Positions 43,708 through 52,054 of a stretch of DNA of 62,824 bases are shown piece after piece; the stretch's first letter is position 1; every line of letters begins with the position of its first letter. Source of the DNA: Kitasatospora griseola (GTDB lineage Bacteria; Actinomycetota; Actinomycetes; Streptomycetales; Streptomycetaceae); the NCBI RefSeq assembly GCF_014648555.1, contig NZ_BMRI01000024.1, positions 21,772 to 84,595 of the forward strand, in the 5' to 3' direction. The notes under the pieces are model-generated. The model searched no databases. It was given only the letters and a program-made list of their open reading frames with translations, and was not told the origin of the DNA. A program made the translations under genes and the position numbers.

Positions 43708-45132
43708 ATGAGTTCCTGGGCCACTTTCGGTGGTGACCTGCACCTCGACCTGACCGCCGGCCGCGCCCGCGGTCTCGGCCTGCGCGCCGCGCTGGAGGAC
43801 GCGCTGCGGACGGCCGTGCGCGACGGACGGCTCGCGCCGGGCACCCGGCTGCCGTCCTCCCGGGCGCTGGCGACCGATCTCGGGATCGCCCGCAACACCG
43901 TCGCCGAGGCGTACACCCAGCTGGTCGCCGAGGGCTGGCTGATGTCCCGTCAGGGGTCGGGCACGGTGGTCGCCGAGCGCGGCCCGCAGCCGGCGCCGTC
44001 CGCTCCGCCGCCGGGCCTGCGGCAGCCCGTCGCGGTGCGGTACGACCTGAAGCCGGGCTCGCCCGACCTGAGCGGGTTCCCGCGCGGCGCGTGGCTCGCG
44101 GCGGCCCGCCGGGCCCTGGCGACCGCCCCGCACGACGCGTTCGGGTACGGCGACCCGCGCGGCCGGATCGAGCTGCGCCGGGCGCTCGCCGGCTACCTGG
44201 CCCGGGCGCGGGGGGTGCGCACCGACCCGGAGCGGCTGCTGATCTGCTCGGGCGTGCAGCAGGGTCTCGGCCTGGTGTGCGCGGCGCTGCGCGAGCAGGG
44301 CCTGGGGGCGGTCGCGGTGGAGGCGTACGGGCTGCCCCCGCAGCACGCGGTGCTGGCCGCGCAGGGGCTGGCGCTGCGCCCGCTGCGGTTGGACGAGGGC
44401 GGCGCGGTGACGAGTCGACTGGGCGGCACGGACGCCGGGTTGGCGCTGCTGACGCCGGCGCACCAGTTCCCGACCGGGGCGGTGCTGCGGGCGGGTCGGC
44501 GGACGGAGGCGGTGCACTGGGCGCGGCAGGTCGGCGGGTACCTGCTGGAGGACGACTACGACGGCGAGTTCCGCTACGACCGGCACGCGATCGGGGCGAT
44601 GCAGGCGCTGGACCCGGAGCGGGTGGTGTACGCGGGCACCGCGTCCAAGTCGCTGGCGCCGGGCGTGCGACTGGCCTGGCTGGCGCTGCCGGCCGCGCTG
44701 GTGGAGCCGGTGGCGCGGCACAAGCAGCTGGCGGACGGGCAGAGCGGCGCCCTGGAGCAGCTGACGCTGGCGGAGCTGATCGAGTCCGGCGGCTACGACC
44801 GGCACATCCGCCGCAGCCGCCACCTGCTGCGGCGCCGCCGCGACCGGCTGGTCGAGGTGCTCGCCGAGCGTGCCCCGCGGGTGCGGGTGACGGGGATCAG
44901 CGCGGGCCTGCACGCCGTCCTGGAACTGCCCGAGGGGTCCCCGGGCGAGGAGGAGTGCCAGGCCCGGGCGCTGCGGGCGGGCCTGCGGGTGCACACCCTG
45001 GGGTGGAGCCGGGTGGACGCGGCGGACCGGCCGCCGGAGCGGCCCCCGGCGCTGGTGATCGGCTACGGCACGCCGCCCGACCACGCCTTCGAGGCCGCCC
45101 TGGACGCGCTGTGCGCCGTGCTCGGCCCCTGA
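43708..45132 (+). CDS. MocR-type regulator (GntR HTH fused to aminotransferase)
   Basis: A 474-residue protein. Residues ~12-80 form a GntR winged helix (LPSSRALATDLGIARNTVAEAYTQL). The rest is an aminotransferase-fold domain with the PLP Lys in TASKSLAPGVRL and the EDDYDGEFRYD motif. PLP probably serves as effector. It is divergent from the AhpD-like gene, with a 50-base gap, a normal arrangement for MocR regulators and their targets. Confidence 0.88.
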   Translation: MSSWATFGGDLHLDLTAGRARGLGLRAALEDALRTAVRDGRLAPGTRLPSSRALATDLGIARNTVAEAYTQLVAEGWLMSRQGSGTVVAERGPQPAPSAPPPGLRQPVAVRYDLKPGSPDLSGFPRGAWLAAARRALATAPHDAFGYGDPRGRIELRRALAGYLARARGVRTDPERLLICSGVQQGLGLVCAALREQGLGAVAVEAYGLPPQHAVLAAQGLALRPLRLDEGGAVTSRLGGTDAGLALLTPAHQFPTGAVLRAGRRTEAVHWARQVGGYLLEDDYDGEFRYDRHAIGAMQALDPERVVYAGTASKSLAPGVRLAWLALPAALVEPVARHKQLADGQSGALEQLTLAELIESGGYDRHIRRSRHLLRRRRDRLVEVLAERAPRVRVTGISAGLHAVLELPEGSPGEEECQARALRAGLRVHTLGWSRVDAADRPPERPPALVIGYGTPPDHAFEAALDALCAVLGP

Positions 45133-45139
45133 CGGTCGG

Positions 45140-45304
45140 TCACTTGCCGTGGCGGCCGACGTAGAACAGCAGGAACAGGAAGCCCACGAAGCCGTGGCCC
45201 GACACGATGTAGATCCAGACCCGGATCCACACCCGGTTGGAGGCGCGGTAGCCCGCGTCGACGGTCTCCTTGTACTGCGGAACGGCGGGCTTGGTGTCGG
45301 CCAT
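45140..45304 (-). CDS. DUF6126 family small membrane protein
   Basis: A 54-residue protein with one membrane segment (IYIVSGHGFVGFLFLLFYVG) and a conserved YRASNRVWIRVW region. DUF6126 genes are regularly found next to XRE-cupin regulators in Streptomyces, as here. No function is known. Confidence 0.7.
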   Translation of the reverse strand: MADTKPAVPQYKETVDAGYRASNRVWIRVWIYIVSGHGFVGFLFLLFYVGRHGK

Positions 45305-45342
45305 GGCGGTCTCCTGACGGTGGTGGCGGACGGGTTCGGGGG

Positions 45343-45948
45343 CTACAGGCGGGGGGCGTCGCCGAGGCACAGGTCGCCGGCGGGGCTCTGCAGCAGGGTG
45401 TGGACGAAGATCAGGTCGACTCCGGCCTCGGAGTCCGCCGCGATGACGTGCGGGGTCAGCGAGTCGAAGTGCGCCGAGTCGCCCTCGGCGAGCAGGTGCA
45501 CCCGGTCGCCCAGGGTGAGCTTCATCCGGCCCTTGGTGACGTACAGCCACTCCTCGCCGGGGTGCACCCGCACCACCGAGTCCTGGGTGCCCGGCGGGAC
45601 GTGCACCCGCAGGGCCTGCATGGCCCGGCCCGGAGCACCGGCGCGCCGGTACCCCCAGCCGCCGGCCCGGCCGGGTTCGACCACACCGCCGCGGATCACC
45701 GGATCGGGCTCGGCCACCTGCTCGCCGAGCAGCCCGGACACGCTGGTCCCGTACGCCCGGGCGAGGCCGAGCAGCACCGGCAGCGAAGGCTGGCGCCGCC
45801 CGGTCTCCAGGCGCGACAAGTAGGCTGGCGACAGGCCGACCCGGGCCGCCGCCGTCTCCAGCGTGAGCCGGCTGGAGACCCGCTGTTCCCGGAGCCGCGC
45901 GCCGAGGCCCGCGACTTCCTGGTCGTCGCCGAGTGGACTGTCTGTCAT
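45343..45948 (-). CDS. XRE regulator with cupin domain
   Basis: A 201-residue repressor-like protein. Residues ~20-70 form the HTH (LETAAARVGLSPAYLSRLETGRRQPS). Residues ~115-190 are a cupin_2 sensor domain (VHPGEEWLYVTKGRMKLTL). The ATG at 45948 is chosen; the frame continues upstream by five codons to a GTG. It probably controls itself and the DUF6126 gene. Confidence 0.8.
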   Translation of the reverse strand: MTDSPLGDDQEVAGLGARLREQRVSSRLTLETAAARVGLSPAYLSRLETGRRQPSLPVLLGLARAYGTSVSGLLGEQVAEPDPVIRGGVVEPGRAGGWGYRRAGAPGRAMQALRVHVPPGTQDSVVRVHPGEEWLYVTKGRMKLTLGDRVHLLAEGDSAHFDSLTPHVIAADSEAGVDLIFVHTLLQSPAGDLCLGDAPRL

Positions 45949-46064
45949 GACTCCAGTCCACACCCTCCGTGCCTCATAGGCAACATCTTTGCCCCACAGG
46001 CAAATCGGGTGGATCCCCCTTCGGTTTCCAGTCTCCTCGCCCTTATCCGACCGTCAATGACAGG

Positions 46065-47798
46065 TCAGGGACGGGGCACGTTGCGCAGATTGGAACGGGC
46101 CAGGTCGATCATCCGGCCGACGCCGCCGGCCAGCACCGTCCGCCCGGCGGCCAGCGCGAAGCCCTTGAGCTGGGCGGCGGTGATGCGCGGCGGGATGGAC
46201 AGCGCGTTCGGATCGGTGACCACGTCCACCAGGGCCGGACCTGGGCGCTCCAGCGCGTCCGCCAGCACCTCGCGGACCTTCGCCGGGTCGGTCACCCGCT
46301 TCGCCGGGATGCCGCAGGCCCGGGCGATCGCCGCGTAGTCCACGTCGCCGTTGTCGATCTCGAACTCCGGGTAGCCGGAGACCAGCATCTCCAGCTTGAT
46401 CATGCCGAGCGCCCCGTTGTTGAACACCACGGTCTTCACCGGCAGCCGGTGCTTGGCCACCGTCAGCAGCTCACCCAGCAGCATGCCCAGCCCGCCGTCG
46501 CCCGACATCGACACCACCTGCCGCCCGGGGAACGCCAGTTGGGCGCCGATCGCATGCGGCAGCGCGTTCGCCATCGAGCCGTGCAGGAACGAACCGATCA
46601 CCCGCCGCCGCCCGTTCGGGGTCAGGTAGCGGGCCGCCCAGACGTTGCACATGCCGGTGTCCACGGTGAACACCGCGTCGTCGGCGGCCACCTCGTCCAG
46701 CACCGATGCCACGTACTCCGGGTGGATCGGCCGGTGCTTCTCGATCCCCGACGTGTACGCCCCGACCACCGTCTCCAGCGCCCGGCAGTGCCGGGTCAGC
46801 AGACCGTCCAGGAACGACCGGTCGGTCTTCTGCTCCAACAGCGGCAGCACCGCCCGCAAGGTCGCCGCCACGTCCCCGTGCACCGCCAGCTCCAGCGCGG
46901 TACGCCGGCCCAGCCGGGTCGCGTCGTGGTCCACCTGCACGGTGCGGGCCTGCGGCAGGAACGAGTCGTACGGGAAGTCGGTGCCCAGCAGCAGCACCAA
47001 CTCGGCCTCGTGCAAAGCCTCGTGGCACGCCCCGTAGCCGAGCAGCCCGCTCATCCCGACGTCGTACGGGTTGTCGAACTGCACCCACTCCTTGCCCCGC
47101 AACGAGTGCCCGATCGGCGCCTGCAGCGTCCCGGCGAGCTTCATCAGCTCCTCGTGCGCGCCCCGCACCCCCGCGCCCGCGAACACCGCCACCGTCCGCG
47201 CCGCGTTCAACGCCTCGGCGAGCGCCTGCACCTGCGACCACGGCGGCGCCGCCACGGCCTGCTCGGTCAGGAACGTGCTGTGCCCGGTCGGCGCCGGAGC
47301 CGCCAGCGCCGCGACATCGCCCGGGAACGCCAGCACCGCGACACCGCGCGCCCCCAACGCGTGCTGGATGCCCACCCGCAACAGCCGCGGCAGCTGCGCC
47401 GGGCTCGACAGCAACTCGCACCAACCGCTGCAGTCGGTGAACACCCGCTCCGGATGCGTCTCCTGGAAGAACCCCGTCCCGATCTGCGCGGACGGAATGT
47501 GCGACGCCAGCGCCAGCACCGGAACGCCACTGCGGTGCGCGTCGTACAGGCCCTGGATCAGATGCGTGTTGCCCGGCCCGCAACTCCCCGCACAGACCGC
47601 CAGGCGCCCCGTCAGCTCGGCCTCGGCCGCCGCCGCGAACGCCCCCGCCTCCTCGTTCCTGACGTGCACCCAGGAAATCCCCTCGGCCCGCCGAATCGCG
47701 TCCACCACCGGATTCAGACTGTCGCCCACCACCCCGTAGACCCGCTCGACCCCCGCCTGCTGAAGCACTTCCACCATCTGGTCGGCCACGCTGCCCAC
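46065..47798 (-). CDS. poxB: Pyruvate dehydrogenase (quinone)/pyruvate oxidase, ThDP-dependent
   Basis: A 577-residue ThDP enzyme. The Glu for the cofactor is in HVRNEEAGAFAAAAEAEL, the FAD-type middle domain is present, and the ThDP motif GDGGLGMLLGELLTVAKHRLPVKTVVFNN is complete. The SGYPEFEIDNGDVDYAAIARACG stretch matches PoxB. It would oxidise pyruvate to acetate and CO2 at the membrane, giving electrons to quinone. It appears to be transcribed alone. Confidence 0.85.
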   Translation of the reverse strand: MGSVADQMVEVLQQAGVERVYGVVGDSLNPVVDAIRRAEGISWVHVRNEEAGAFAAAAEAELTGRLAVCAGSCGPGNTHLIQGLYDAHRSGVPVLALASHIPSAQIGTGFFQETHPERVFTDCSGWCELLSSPAQLPRLLRVGIQHALGARGVAVLAFPGDVAALAAPAPTGHSTFLTEQAVAAPPWSQVQALAEALNAARTVAVFAGAGVRGAHEELMKLAGTLQAPIGHSLRGKEWVQFDNPYDVGMSGLLGYGACHEALHEAELVLLLGTDFPYDSFLPQARTVQVDHDATRLGRRTALELAVHGDVAATLRAVLPLLEQKTDRSFLDGLLTRHCRALETVVGAYTSGIEKHRPIHPEYVASVLDEVAADDAVFTVDTGMCNVWAARYLTPNGRRRVIGSFLHGSMANALPHAIGAQLAFPGRQVVSMSGDGGLGMLLGELLTVAKHRLPVKTVVFNNGALGMIKLEMLVSGYPEFEIDNGDVDYAAIARACGIPAKRVTDPAKVREVLADALERPGPALVDVVTDPNALSIPPRITAAQLKGFALAAGRTVLAGGVGRMIDLARSNLRNVPRP

Positions 47799-47865
47799 GG
47801 GATCACCTCATGCCACGAGAAGTTTCGGACGAGCCGAACATATCGGGTGAAAACGGGCATGGAAC

Positions 47866-47921
47866 GCAGGCGGGCGCGAAAACAGGGGCGCGTGGAGCCC
47901 CCTGCTCCCGCGCCCGCCTGC
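47866..47921 (-). terminator. Terminator hairpin after the small secreted gene
   Basis: A 13-bp perfect inverted repeat (47866-47878 and 47909-47921) contains a smaller internal hairpin. It lies just downstream of the stop of the secreted-protein gene. Confidence 0.6.
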
Positions 47922-47923
47922 GC

Positions 47924-48184
47924 CTACCGCCGGTCCAGTGTCTTGCCGAGCGCCTCGCACACCCCCGTCGTGCGGTCGACCGTCTCGCCCACGATCGGGT
48001 AGTTCGCGAGGTCGCGGTGGCAGAGCTCGGTGGCGGGGGGCATGCCGTCGAGGTAGCCGTTGTCCATGCCGTGGACCTCGTCGAGGCCGCTGACCTGAAT
48101 GATCGGAGCGTCGGCGTGGGCCGGGGTCGCGCCGAGGGCGAGGCCGGAGAGGGAGAGGGCGACGAGCGCGGTGAGCTTGTTCAT
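47924..48184 (-). CDS. Small secreted protein
   Basis: An 86-residue protein with a clear signal peptide (KLTALVALSLSGLALGATPAHA) and a mature part of about 60 residues with two Cys (ATELCHRDL and GVCEALGK), probably forming a disulfide. No family is recognised. Confidence 0.6.
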   Translation of the reverse strand: MNKLTALVALSLSGLALGATPAHADAPIIQVSGLDEVHGMDNGYLDGMPPATELCHRDLANYPIVGETVDRTTGVCEALGKTLDRR

Positions 48185-48255
48185 GGCTGGTAGAACGAGG
48201 GCCGCCCCCGCCCGGTCACGTGCGGTGACCCGGCGAGGACGGCCCAGAGGGAACG

Positions 48256-49467
48256 TCAGGAGGTGCGCACCAGCAGGGTGCTGACGCTGTTGCTGACGAA
48301 GGAGGCGATCGGCCGCGGGTCCGCGTCGTCGGCCATCCGCAGGCCGGGGTGGCGGGCGAACAGCTCGCGCAGCGCCGTCTCGGCCTCCAGCCGGGCCAGC
48401 GAGGAGCCGATGCAGAAGTGCGGCCCGTGCCCGAGCGCCAGGTGCCGGTTGTTCTCCCGGGTCAGGTCGAAGCGGTTCGGGTCCTCGTAGTGGCGGTCGT
48501 CGCGGCCCGCGGCGGCGTACGAGGCGAGCATCGCCTCGCCGCGGCGGATCAGCACGTCGCCGACCTGGATGTCCTCCAGCGCGTAGCGCATCGGGAACTG
48601 GCCGACCGGGCCGTCGTAGCGGAGCGTCTCCTCGACCACCGCGGACCAGGAGACGGTGCCGTCGAGGACGAGCGCCAGCTGGTCGGGGTTGGCGAGCAGG
48701 GCGCGCACCGCGTTGCAGATCAGGTTGAGGGTGGTCTCGTGGCCTGCCACCACCAACTGCATGAGGATGCCGATGAGTTCGGCCTCGCTGAGGCGGTCCT
48801 GCTCCTCGCGGGCGGCGATCAGCGCGGTGGTCAGGTCGTTCGCGGGCTCGGCCCGCTTCGCGGCGGCGACCTGGGCGAGCAGTCCGGCCAGATTGCGGGC
48901 GGCGGCCGCGCCGGCGCCGGGGGTGGCGGAGGAGCTGACCAGGGTGTTGGAGAGTTCGTGCAGCAGGCCCTGCTGCTCCTCGGCCAGGCCGAGGAGTTCG
49001 CCGATCACCTGCATGGGCAGCGGGTAGGCGAAGTGGGTGCGCAGGTCGAAGTCGCCTTCGAGGTCGGCGACGCCGTCCAGCAGGCGGGCCACCCGCTGCT
49101 CGATGGCGGGGGCCAGTTCGGCGATCCGGCGCGGGGTGAGCGCCTGCGAGACCAGGCCGCGCAGGCGGCGGTGGTCGGCGCCGTCGGAGGTGGTCATGCC
49201 GGGGACGGTGATGAAGGTCATCAGCGGCCAGCCCTCGGGCAGCCGGCCTTCCCGGTACAGGTTCCAGTGCTTGGCGTCCTTGCCGACCCGGGGGTCCGCG
49301 AGCAGCTCCTGGAGGGTGTCGTGGTGGGTTATCGCCCAGACCACCACTCCACCAGGTAGCTCCACCAGCGTGGCCGGTCCGTTGGCGCGGAGCCGCTCGT
49401 TCTCGGCGTGCTGGTCGGCCCCGACGGGGTCGAGTCTGACGGGCTGGAGCTGGTCTGCGGTGTCCAT
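48256..49467 (-). CDS. Cytochrome P450 (CYP154-like), last gene of the conservon
   Basis: A 403-residue P450 with the I-helix AGHETT (241-246), the ExxR motif Glu280-Arg283, and the haem ligand Cys352 in FCIGSSLARLE. All key residues are present, so it should be an active monooxygenase. In Streptomyces conservons a CYP157 and a CYP154 often occur together, as here. Its start overlaps the upstream P450 gene by 139 bases in another frame. Confidence 0.87.
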   Translation of the reverse strand: MDTADQLQPVRLDPVGADQHAENERLRANGPATLVELPGGVVVWAITHHDTLQELLADPRVGKDAKHWNLYREGRLPEGWPLMTFITVPGMTTSDGADHRRLRGLVSQALTPRRIAELAPAIEQRVARLLDGVADLEGDFDLRTHFAYPLPMQVIGELLGLAEEQQGLLHELSNTLVSSSATPGAGAAAARNLAGLLAQVAAAKRAEPANDLTTALIAAREEQDRLSEAELIGILMQLVVAGHETTLNLICNAVRALLANPDQLALVLDGTVSWSAVVEETLRYDGPVGQFPMRYALEDIQVGDVLIRRGEAMLASYAAAGRDDRHYEDPNRFDLTRENNRHLALGHGPHFCIGSSLARLEAETALRELFARHPGLRMADDADPRPIASFVSNSVSTLLVRTS

Positions 49468-50732
49468 GCGGTCCTCTCGGGCGTGGCGGGGCGGGGCGGG
49501 ACGAAGGCGCTGTACAGCACCGGCAGGCTGACCAGGGCGCGCGACCAGGGCGACGGACGCCACGTCAACTCGTGTGCGGGGATGGCGAGCTGGAGGTCCG
49601 GCAGACAGTGCAGCAGGGTCTCGATCGCGGTCTCGACGATCAGCCGGGCCGGGTCCTGCGCGGGGCAGACGTGCCGTCCCGCGCCCCAGGCCAGGTGCGC
49701 CCGGTTGCCGGCGATGCCGTCCGGCCCGTGCGCGGACGGGTCGTCGTTGGCGCCGGCCAGGCCGAGCACCAGCATGTCGCCGGCGCTGATGTACTGGCCG
49801 CCCAGGATGGTGTCGGAGACCGCCCACCGGCCGGGGAAGTTCTGCACCGGCGGGTCGCGCCACAGCACCTCGTCGAGGGCGTCCGCGACGGTCGCCCGGC
49901 CGCCGGTCAGGGTGGTGCGGAAGCGGCGGTCGGTGAGCAGCAGCCGGACGGCGTTGCCGATCCAGTTGATGGACGGCTCGTTGCCGGCCACCAGCATCAC
50001 CATCAGGTTGTGCACCATCTCCTCGTCGCTGAGCCCGGCCGGGTGGGCCAGCAGCCAGGACACCAGGTCGGCGCCGGGCTGCGTGCGACGGCTGACCACC
50101 AGGTCCATCAGCAGGCCGAAGAACTCGGCGGCGGCGCGCTGCGAGTCCTTGCTGCTGTCGACCAGGGCGGTGATCAGCCCGACCAGGCGCGGACCGTCCT
50201 CCGGGGGCAGGCCGAGCAGCCGGGTGAACACCAGCAGCGGGAGCCGCCGGGTGAACTGGGTGACCAGGTCGGCGGTGCCGTCGGGGCCCCAGCTCTCGAT
50301 CAGCGCGAGCGCGGCCTCCTCGGTGGTCTCGCGCAGCTGCTGGTGGTCGATCTTCGCCAGCGTGTCGGCGATCGCGGTGGACAGCCGGTGGTGGGCGGCG
50401 CCGTCCATGCTCTGCAGGGTGGGGCGCCACATGGTCATCGGGATCAGGTGCGAGTCGACCCGCAGCCGGCCCTCCCGCTGCACCCGCCAGCGCCGCGAGT
50501 CCTTGGAGAACAGCTGCTCGTTGCGGGTCAGTTCGAGCAGCTCCTGGTAGCCGAGGACCAGCCAGGCCTCGACACCGGGCTCCAGCTCGATCGGCGCGAC
50601 CGGGCCGTGCTGCGCGCGCAGCCGGGCGTACAGGCTGTGCGGGTTCTCGGCGACCGCCGCCCCGTAGAGCGCGGAGCCCTGGGAGACGGTGTACGGGCAG
50701 CCGGTGGCCGCCCGGTGGTCGGGGACGGTCAT
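49329..50732 (-). CDS. Cytochrome P450 (CYP157-like) of the conservon, ExxR motif changed
   Basis: A 467-residue P450 with the haem Cys356 in AWGAGRHVCPAQDPAR. The normally invariant ExxR in the K helix is EVLW (288-291), and the I-helix motif is AGNEPS instead of AGxDTT. Loss of ExxR is a known trait of CYP157 enzymes, which are conservon partners. The last ~50 residues (TSSSPSDSTPSGPTSTPRT) are low-complexity and read through the start of the next P450 gene. The start overlaps the GTPase gene by four bases. Confidence 0.82.
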   Translation of the reverse strand: MTVPDHRAATGCPYTVSQGSALYGAAVAENPHSLYARLRAQHGPVAPIELEPGVEAWLVLGYQELLELTRNEQLFSKDSRRWRVQREGRLRVDSHLIPMTMWRPTLQSMDGAAHHRLSTAIADTLAKIDHQQLRETTEEAALALIESWGPDGTADLVTQFTRRLPLLVFTRLLGLPPEDGPRLVGLITALVDSSKDSQRAAAEFFGLLMDLVVSRRTQPGADLVSWLLAHPAGLSDEEMVHNLMVMLVAGNEPSINWIGNAVRLLLTDRRFRTTLTGGRATVADALDEVLWRDPPVQNFPGRWAVSDTILGGQYISAGDMLVLGLAGANDDPSAHGPDGIAGNRAHLAWGAGRHVCPAQDPARLIVETAIETLLHCLPDLQLAIPAHELTWRPSPWSRALVSLPVLYSAFVPPRPATPERTAWTPQTSSSPSDSTPSGPTSTPRTSGSAPTDRPRWWSYLVEWWSGR

Positions 50733-51325
50733 GAGAGCTCCTCGGCGGCGGCCCGCAGGTGGTCGACGAAGTCGACCAGCAGCTGGTGCGCGGCGTCCTG
50801 GTCGCGGACGTCGCAGGCCAGGATCGGGACGTCGGGCAGCAGGTCGAGGGCGGCCCGCAGTTCATCGTCCGGGTAGACGGGGGTGTCGGGGAAGACGTTG
50901 ACCGCCACCGCGAACGGGATGCGGTGCTCCTCCAGCAGGCCGAGGATGTCGAAGGACTCCTCGATCCGCCGGGAGTCCACCAGCGCGATCGCACCCAGCG
51001 CGCCGCGCGACAGGTCCTCCCACAGCGGCCAGAACCGCTGCTGGCCGGGCGTGCCGAACAGGTACAGCGCCAGGTGCTGGTTGAGGGTGATCCGCCCGAA
51101 GTCCAGCGCCACCGTGGTGGTGGTCTTCTGCGGACGGCCCGTCAGGTCGTCCACCCCGGCGCCGGCCGCGGTCATGGTCTCCTCGGTGCGCAGCGGAGCG
51201 ATCTCGCTCAGCGCACCGACCAGCGTGGTCTTGCCGACCCCGAACGGGCCGGTGACCAGGATCTTGACCGCCCCCTGGACGGTGGACGGCAGATAGGTCG
51301 GCTCAACGGAGTTGACGGAGGCCAA
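50729..51325 (-). CDS. cvnD: Conservon small GTPase (CvnD)
   Basis: A 198-residue Ras-like GTPase with P-loop GPFGVGKTT, switch ALDFGRI, LFGTPGQQRFW and a VNVF pocket in place of NKxD. CvnD proteins interact with the histidine-kinase-like and roadblock proteins of the same operon in a membrane signalling complex resembling eukaryotic G-protein modules. It overlaps the DUF742 gene by 23 bases. Confidence 0.88.
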   Translation of the reverse strand: MASVNSVEPTYLPSTVQGAVKILVTGPFGVGKTTLVGALSEIAPLRTEETMTAAGAGVDDLTGRPQKTTTTVALDFGRITLNQHLALYLFGTPGQQRFWPLWEDLSRGALGAIALVDSRRIEESFDILGLLEEHRIPFAVAVNVFPDTPVYPDDELRAALDLLPDVPILACDVRDQDAAHQLLVDFVDHLRAAAEELS

Positions 51326-51647
51326 CCAGCACCTCCTCGAGCAGTGCGAGCGGGACCTGCTCGGCCTGCCGCACCGGCGGCAGGACCTGCACGGCCCCGA
51401 GGTCCAAGAGATCGCCGACCAGCACCTTCAGCACACTGATCGGCAGGCCGAGGTGGGCGGCCACCTCGGCTATCGACAGCAGTTCCCGGCAGAGCCCGAG
51501 GATCGCCTGCTGTTCGCGGTTCAAGGCCGTACGGTCGACCGCGGCCCCCGGCACGGTCCGCACCAGGCTCTCGAACTCCAGCACGTTCCGGCTGGCCCGA
51601 CTGCGGCCGCCGGTGATCACGTAAGGCCGAACCGGCCCCCGCCTCAC
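51303..51647 (-). CDS. cvnC: Conservon DUF742 protein (CvnC)
   Basis: A 114-residue DUF742 protein (RPYVITGGRSR, then EQQAILGLCRELLSIAEVAAHLGLPISVLKVLVGDL). It has a winged-helix-like fold; in conservons it links the roadblock protein and GTPase. Its ends overlap both neighbours. Confidence 0.87.
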   Translation of the reverse strand: MRRGPVRPYVITGGRSRASRNVLEFESLVRTVPGAAVDRTALNREQQAILGLCRELLSIAEVAAHLGLPISVLKVLVGDLLDLGAVQVLPPVRQAEQVPLALLEEVLVGLRQLR

Positions 51648-52054
51648 CGCACGTCCCCGGCGGTGGCGTGCTCCTGCCGCGGTGCCGCGGTCAGGTGGCT
51701 GCCGATCCGTTCGACCAGCGTCTGCATCTGGTAGGCCACCAGGCCCGCGTCCACGGCCTCGGTGGCCAGCACCGCCAGGTGGGTCCCGGCGCCGGCGGCG
51801 ACCACGAACAGGTATCCGCCGCCGAACTCGATGATGATCTGCCGGGTCGGGCCGTCGCCGAAGCCCTGCGCCACGCCCCGGGACAGCGACTGCAGTCCGG
51901 AGCAGGCGGCGGCCAGCCGCTCGGCGTCGTCCCGGCCGATCTTCGGGCTGCGGCCCATCTCCAGGCCGTCGTTGGACACCACGACGGCGTGCTGGACCTC
52001 TGGAACGGCGACGATGTCGGTCAGCAGCCAGCCGAGATCAGGGGTTGCGGTCAT
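51644..52054 (-). CDS. cvnB: Conservon roadblock/LC7 protein (CvnB)
   Basis: A 136-residue roadblock/LC7 domain protein (LGWLLTDIVAVPEVQHAVVVSNDGLEMG, then ATEAVDAGLVAYQMQTLVERIG). CvnB is a GTPase-activating-like partner of CvnD. The ATG at 52054 overlaps the kinase gene by 17 bases. Confidence 0.88.
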   Translation of the reverse strand: MTATPDLGWLLTDIVAVPEVQHAVVVSNDGLEMGRSPKIGRDDAERLAAACSGLQSLSRGVAQGFGDGPTRQIIIEFGGGYLFVVAAGAGTHLAVLATEAVDAGLVAYQMQTLVERIGSHLTAAPRQEHATAGDVR

